Made by a program: the position numbers and the translations under genes. Positions 61,981 to 64,000 of a stretch of DNA of 64,000 bases are shown piece after piece (the stretch's first letter is position 1; every line of letters begins with the position of its first letter). The DNA is from Microcoleus vaginatus WJT46-NPBG5 (GTDB lineage: Bacteria; Cyanobacteriota; Cyanobacteriia; Cyanobacteriales; Oscillatoriaceae), in assembly GCA_019359355.1 (NCBI GenBank), contig JAHHHM010000008.1, positions 124,001 to 188,000 of the forward strand. The letters run 5' to 3'. The notes under the pieces were generated by a model. The model saw nothing but the letters and a program-made list of their open reading frames with translations. It was not told the DNA's origin and searched no databases.

Positions 61981-62772
61981 TTACCTAATTCTTTTCACAA
62001 ACTCATTGACTTCGATTTCATCTTCACCATATTCGCTGATGCCGGTGATGCTGAATTTGTGAACGACTCGCTTTGTTATATAGCGATAAATCTGCTTAAC
62101 TTCAAACTCGTCACAGAAAGTTGTCTGATAAACGCCTTTGTCTATTGGATCGCCATTCTGACAGACTGGCAATTCACAGCGAAATGGTTCCCAACCGTCG
62201 CTTCCACTCATACTGATTATGCCTTCGCTAAAGCTTAATCCTTTTAGCGTTGGATCAATATCAAATCTTTGACACCAATCGTTCTTAAACTTGGGGCTAA
62301 ATTTCCAGAAGACTAAACTAAATCTTTCTGGACTGAGAATTTGCTCAACACTATGGATCTCTTTACAATTAAACTCGATGATATCGCCATCTTCGAGTTG
62401 ATACTGCTGATCGCCATAGCCAAAGATACAACTTCCAAGATTTACTAACACCGCTGTGGGGCTGCCATACGCATGATCTCGATGTTTGCCAATTAAGCCG
62501 GTGCTAGAGATTCCATTGACTTTGCCGCCAAAAGTTAACAATCCAATTTCACAGCCTGGATACACTCTTTGACTAAACCGGCGAATTCGCTCATCGGAAT
62601 AGCCTGCTTTAACATCACCATTCGCTAGATTGACTTCGTTAAATAACCAGAGTCTTTTTCTACCTCTGCCATAACGACTAACATCAGATGTCATTAGGCT
62701 GACTTTATCTCTACACCAATTTCTCAACTCTTCTAGATTGTTTCCGCTAACTTTACTAATCTTTCTCAACAT
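61981..62772 (-). CDS. AlkB-like 2-oxoglutarate/Fe(II) oxygenase
   Basis: 263 residues from ATG 62772, chosen because GGAG lies 8 nt upstream; a GTG start at 62832 would add 20 residues. The iron-binding HxD motif is at His97-Asp99 (GLIGKHRDHAYG), the distal His at 140 (CKEIHSVEQ) and the 2-oxoglutarate-binding Arg near 150 (LSPERFSLVFWKF). Before them is the substrate-side motif GCEIGLLTFGGK. Most likely the protein removes or adds a group on nucleic acid bases, as AlkB does, or oxidises a modified base. A phage role in DNA modification alongside the C5 methylase is plausible. Confidence 0.6.
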   Translation of the reverse strand: MLRKISKVSGNNLEELRNWCRDKVSLMTSDVSRYGRGRKRLWLFNEVNLANGDVKAGYSDERIRRFSQRVYPGCEIGLLTFGGKVNGISSTGLIGKHRDHAYGSPTAVLVNLGSCIFGYGDQQYQLEDGDIIEFNCKEIHSVEQILSPERFSLVFWKFSPKFKNDWCQRFDIDPTLKGLSFSEGIISMSGSDGWEPFRCELPVCQNGDPIDKGVYQTTFCDEFEVKQIYRYITKRVVHKFSITGISEYGEDEIEVNEFVKRIR

Positions 62773-62885
62773 AATTTTTCTCCAATTACTAACTAATTTC
62801 TTTTCTCGATAGGGAGCTAGATGTTGAGTCACAACAGAAAGCTCAAACTCTATTCGCGCTAGCGCTATCTATGAGTCACAGCGGA

Positions 62886-62921
62886 AAACCTGGCAGACTC
62901 GCTTGCGAGTGTGGCAGGTTT
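62886..62921. promoter_or_regulatory. Imperfect 16-bp hairpin in the AlkB-like gene leader
   Basis: AAACCTGGCAGACTCG pairs with CGAGTGTGGCAGGTTT around a CTTG loop with two mismatches. It lies upstream of the oxygenase gene and after the terminator of the gene above, so it could form in the leader RNA. Confidence 0.5.
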
Positions 62922-62937
62922 GTCTAGATGCCGGTGC

Positions 62938-62974
62938 AATAAAAAAAGCCCCAATCTCCTAAGAGACTGAGGCT
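62938..62974 (-). terminator. Rho-independent terminator of the 112-residue gene
   Basis: A 12-bp stem with two G-U pairs on the minus strand (AGCCTCAGTCTC with GAGATTGGGGCT, 4-nt loop) followed by seven T. Confidence 0.82.
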
Positions 62975-62994
62975 TGATATTGACTTGGCTAAAA

Positions 62995-63333
62995 CTAGAA
63001 TGCCGGTTCGTCTGTTGGTGCCGGCGGAGACATGGTTTGTGAAGAAGAAACTGGAATGCTAGCTAATCCTTCAGCTTGATTTCGCTGCTTGTAATATTCA
63101 CTTCGGATTTGAAGTAACTCAGATGTTGTGTACTCTAAGCTCTTGATTAGCTTTGTGAGTCCTTTCATATCCATGTCTTGAATCTCATGAGCGTTCCACT
63201 CTTCAGCGAACATTTCATAAGCTTCTAAACCTTTGACTTGATTATCAATCTTGTACTGTTGCCAAGCAAGAATTCGGACTGCGTCTTTGAGCTGAGAGAG
63301 TTGTTTATCAGATTTGGAAGGAATGCTAATCAT
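62995..63333 (-). CDS. Phage-cluster hypothetical protein, 112 aa
   Basis: 112 residues, helical throughout (QLSQLKDAVRILAWQQYK, then LKSLEYTTSELLQIRSEYYK) with a disordered Pro/Ser-rich tail. No family recognised. Possibly an early phage or replication accessory protein. The leader contains the GCGATAGC motif and a hairpin that pairs the purine-rich region with the bases just before the ATG. A terminator follows the stop codon after 20 nt. Confidence 0.6.
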   Translation of the reverse strand: MISIPSKSDKQLSQLKDAVRILAWQQYKIDNQVKGLEAYEMFAEEWNAHEIQDMDMKGLTKLIKSLEYTTSELLQIRSEYYKQRNQAEGLASIPVSSSQTMSPPAPTDEPAF

Positions 63334-63362
63334 AAGGAAAGGTTAAACTCATCACTTTCCTT
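63334..63362 (-). promoter_or_regulatory. Leader hairpin next to the start codon of the 112-residue gene
   Basis: On the coding strand AAGGAAAG and CTTTCCTT pair over 8 bp, and the second arm ends directly before the ATG. The only purine-rich, Shine-Dalgarno-like tract of this leader is the first arm, so pairing could hide it. Confidence 0.5.
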
Positions 63363-63364
63363 AT

Positions 63365-63372
63365 GCGATAGC
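63365..63372 (-). promoter_or_regulatory. Leader motif GCGATAGC, copy 3
   Basis: 31 nt before the start codon at 63333. Confidence 0.6.
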
Positions 63373-63383
63373 ATTCCTAGAGA

Positions 63384-63758
63384 CTAACTCAAGCAATCCG
63401 GTGCTTTTGCTAACTTTGCAACAGCTTCAGCCGGCAATCCCCGAACTTTAATCTCAAGCGGAAAATGCCGAACTCGCTTAGATGGGCGTGGCTTCTCACC
63501 ACTCTTATCGAAATATCCACCGGCTTTGATTACCCAGGCTTTGATTTTGTCGAACTCTGCCGGCGAATTCAAACCAATGTAAGTAATGAAACTCTCAAAG
63601 CCTGACTCTGTATCTGGTGTTATTTCCCAGTCAAACTGATTGCTGTAAGTACCTACAACGCTGACGCGCTCACTGAGTTCGACAACGAGATAATTGCCAT
63701 GTGGGGAGGATTCTAGAATAGTGCCGATGACGCCTGCAAACGTGAGAGTGGTCTTCAT
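63384..63758 (-). CDS. Phage-cluster hypothetical protein, 124 aa
   Basis: 124 residues, mostly beta in its first half (TFAGVIGTILESSPHGNYLV, VVGTYSNQFDWEIT) and helical later, with a basic patch KSGEKPRPSKRVRH. No family recognised; perhaps a small DNA-binding or single-strand-annealing type protein of the early region. The start ATG 63758 is preceded by GCGATAGC at 31 nt. It is divergent to the C39-like gene at 63834. Confidence 0.6.
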   Translation of the reverse strand: MKTTLTFAGVIGTILESSPHGNYLVVELSERVSVVGTYSNQFDWEITPDTESGFESFITYIGLNSPAEFDKIKAWVIKAGGYFDKSGEKPRPSKRVRHFPLEIKVRGLPAEAVAKLAKAPDCLS

Positions 63759-63833
63759 AACAAAAGTTAAAAAACATCAATGTCGCTCGGCGATAGCCGT
63801 TATAATTGAGTCCTGTTTTTCGTGGTAGCCGGC
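63759..63833. promoter_or_regulatory. Divergent promoter region of the phage-like cluster
   Basis: 75 nt between two diverging genes. On the + strand TATAAT at 63801-63806 is a good -10 for the C39-like gene, though no convincing -35 lies 17 nt above it. GCGATAGC (63790-63797) is in the arm toward the minus-strand gene. Confidence 0.5.
63790..63797 (-). promoter_or_regulatory. Leader motif GCGATAGC, copy 4
   Basis: 31 nt before the start codon at 63758. Here it lies between G and C runs that would allow a 4-bp GGCG/CGCC-like stem. Confidence 0.6.
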
Positions 63834-64000
63834 ATGACAGAACTTGCCCCTTTCTCTCATTTAACTATTCCCTATAAATCTCAACTCGACAATTGGCATA
63901 ACCCCGGCGGTTCGTGTAATGTCACGTCGCTGGCAATGTGTCTGGAGTATCTGAAAGCTGAGCGGAAAATTAGATACTCAAATTTTGAGCAATTTGAAGA
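63834..64000 (+). CDS. C39-like cysteine peptidase, N-terminal part (gene continues beyond window)
   Basis: The first 55 residues of a papain-fold C39-like peptidase: the sequence IPYKSQLDNWHN followed by GGSCNVTSLAMCLEYL carries the catalytic Cys28 and the family's conserved Asn and Ser/Thr. Such enzymes occur in phage particles as wall-degrading domains and in phage genomes as processing proteases. It is the only + strand gene of the phage-like cluster and probably begins a separate transcription unit. The rest lies outside the window. Confidence 0.7.
   Translation, partial: MTELAPFSHLTIPYKSQLDNWHNPGGSCNVTSLAMCLEYLKAERKIRYSNFEQFE

Noticed and set aside
62772-62832. GTG start for the oxygenase gene
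   Set aside because: The ATG at 62772 has a well-placed GGAG, while the GTG has none and the extra residues lack family support.

Overview
The window looks like filamentous cyanobacterial DNA. It carries a GroEL with a Gly/Ala-rich DFDY tail, a cyanobacterial XisH/XisI pair, a GUN4-domain protein and degraded transposases of common cyanobacterial families. The palindrome GCCGGC recurs through most of the sequence. A second palindrome, GCGATCGC (HIP1), is confined by eye to one block. I cannot name the species.

Layout. (1) 0-5.3 kb is chromosomal backbone: the 3' part of groL, a solitary N4-cytosine-type DNA methyltransferase, a membrane protein with a long amphipathic helix, murE and a glutaredoxin-like gene. 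(2) 5.3-8.7 kb is a transition zone with a long near-perfect palindrome, a tRNA-Val 3' half that looks like an attachment-site remnant, a thermonuclease-like gene, a CoiA-like/GIY-YIG protein and an IS982 remnant. (3) 8.7-24.4 kb is an insecticidal-type Tc toxin locus on the minus strand: a 2509-residue TcB-TcC fusion whose C-terminal effector has CdtB/DNase I-like motifs, then a 2553-residue TcA with seven Kelch-like repeats. IS remnants lie on both sides. (4) 25-54.5 kb is a defence island: type I R-M system 1 (hsdM-hsdS-xisH-xisI-hsdR-YgjP-type peptidase), an OLD-family ATPase/TOPRIM nuclease, a TPR-GUN4 protein, a DUF4145 protein in flanking repeats, and type I R-M system 2 (hsdR-hsdM-hsdS) fused operonically to an AAA ATPase and an HNH nuclease in Septu-like order. 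(5) 54.5-56.9 kb holds an intact msrA, a secreted protein and a broken gene. Two segments here are partial duplicates of sequences at 25.7 kb and 37.4 kb. (6) 57-64 kb is a compact phage-like cluster, almost all minus strand: C5 methyltransferase, DUF5131/Gp37-Gp68 protein, SLOG protein, AlkB-like oxygenase, many small unknown proteins, and the start of a divergent C39-like peptidase.

How the genes work together. Both type I systems are continuous overlapping operons, so their accessory genes (XisHI and peptidase in one, ATPase plus HNH in the other) are probably co-expressed with restriction. The TcB-TcC and TcA genes together would supply a complete Tc holotoxin: TcA as receptor-binding translocation pore, TcB-TcC as cocoon plus cargo. 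In the phage-like cluster, four leaders share the 8-mer GCGATAGC placed 30-31 nt before the start codon, suggesting one shared control signal. The strongest candidates for something new are the Kelch-bearing TcA with a CdtB-like cargo, the two composite type I operons, and the phage leader motif.
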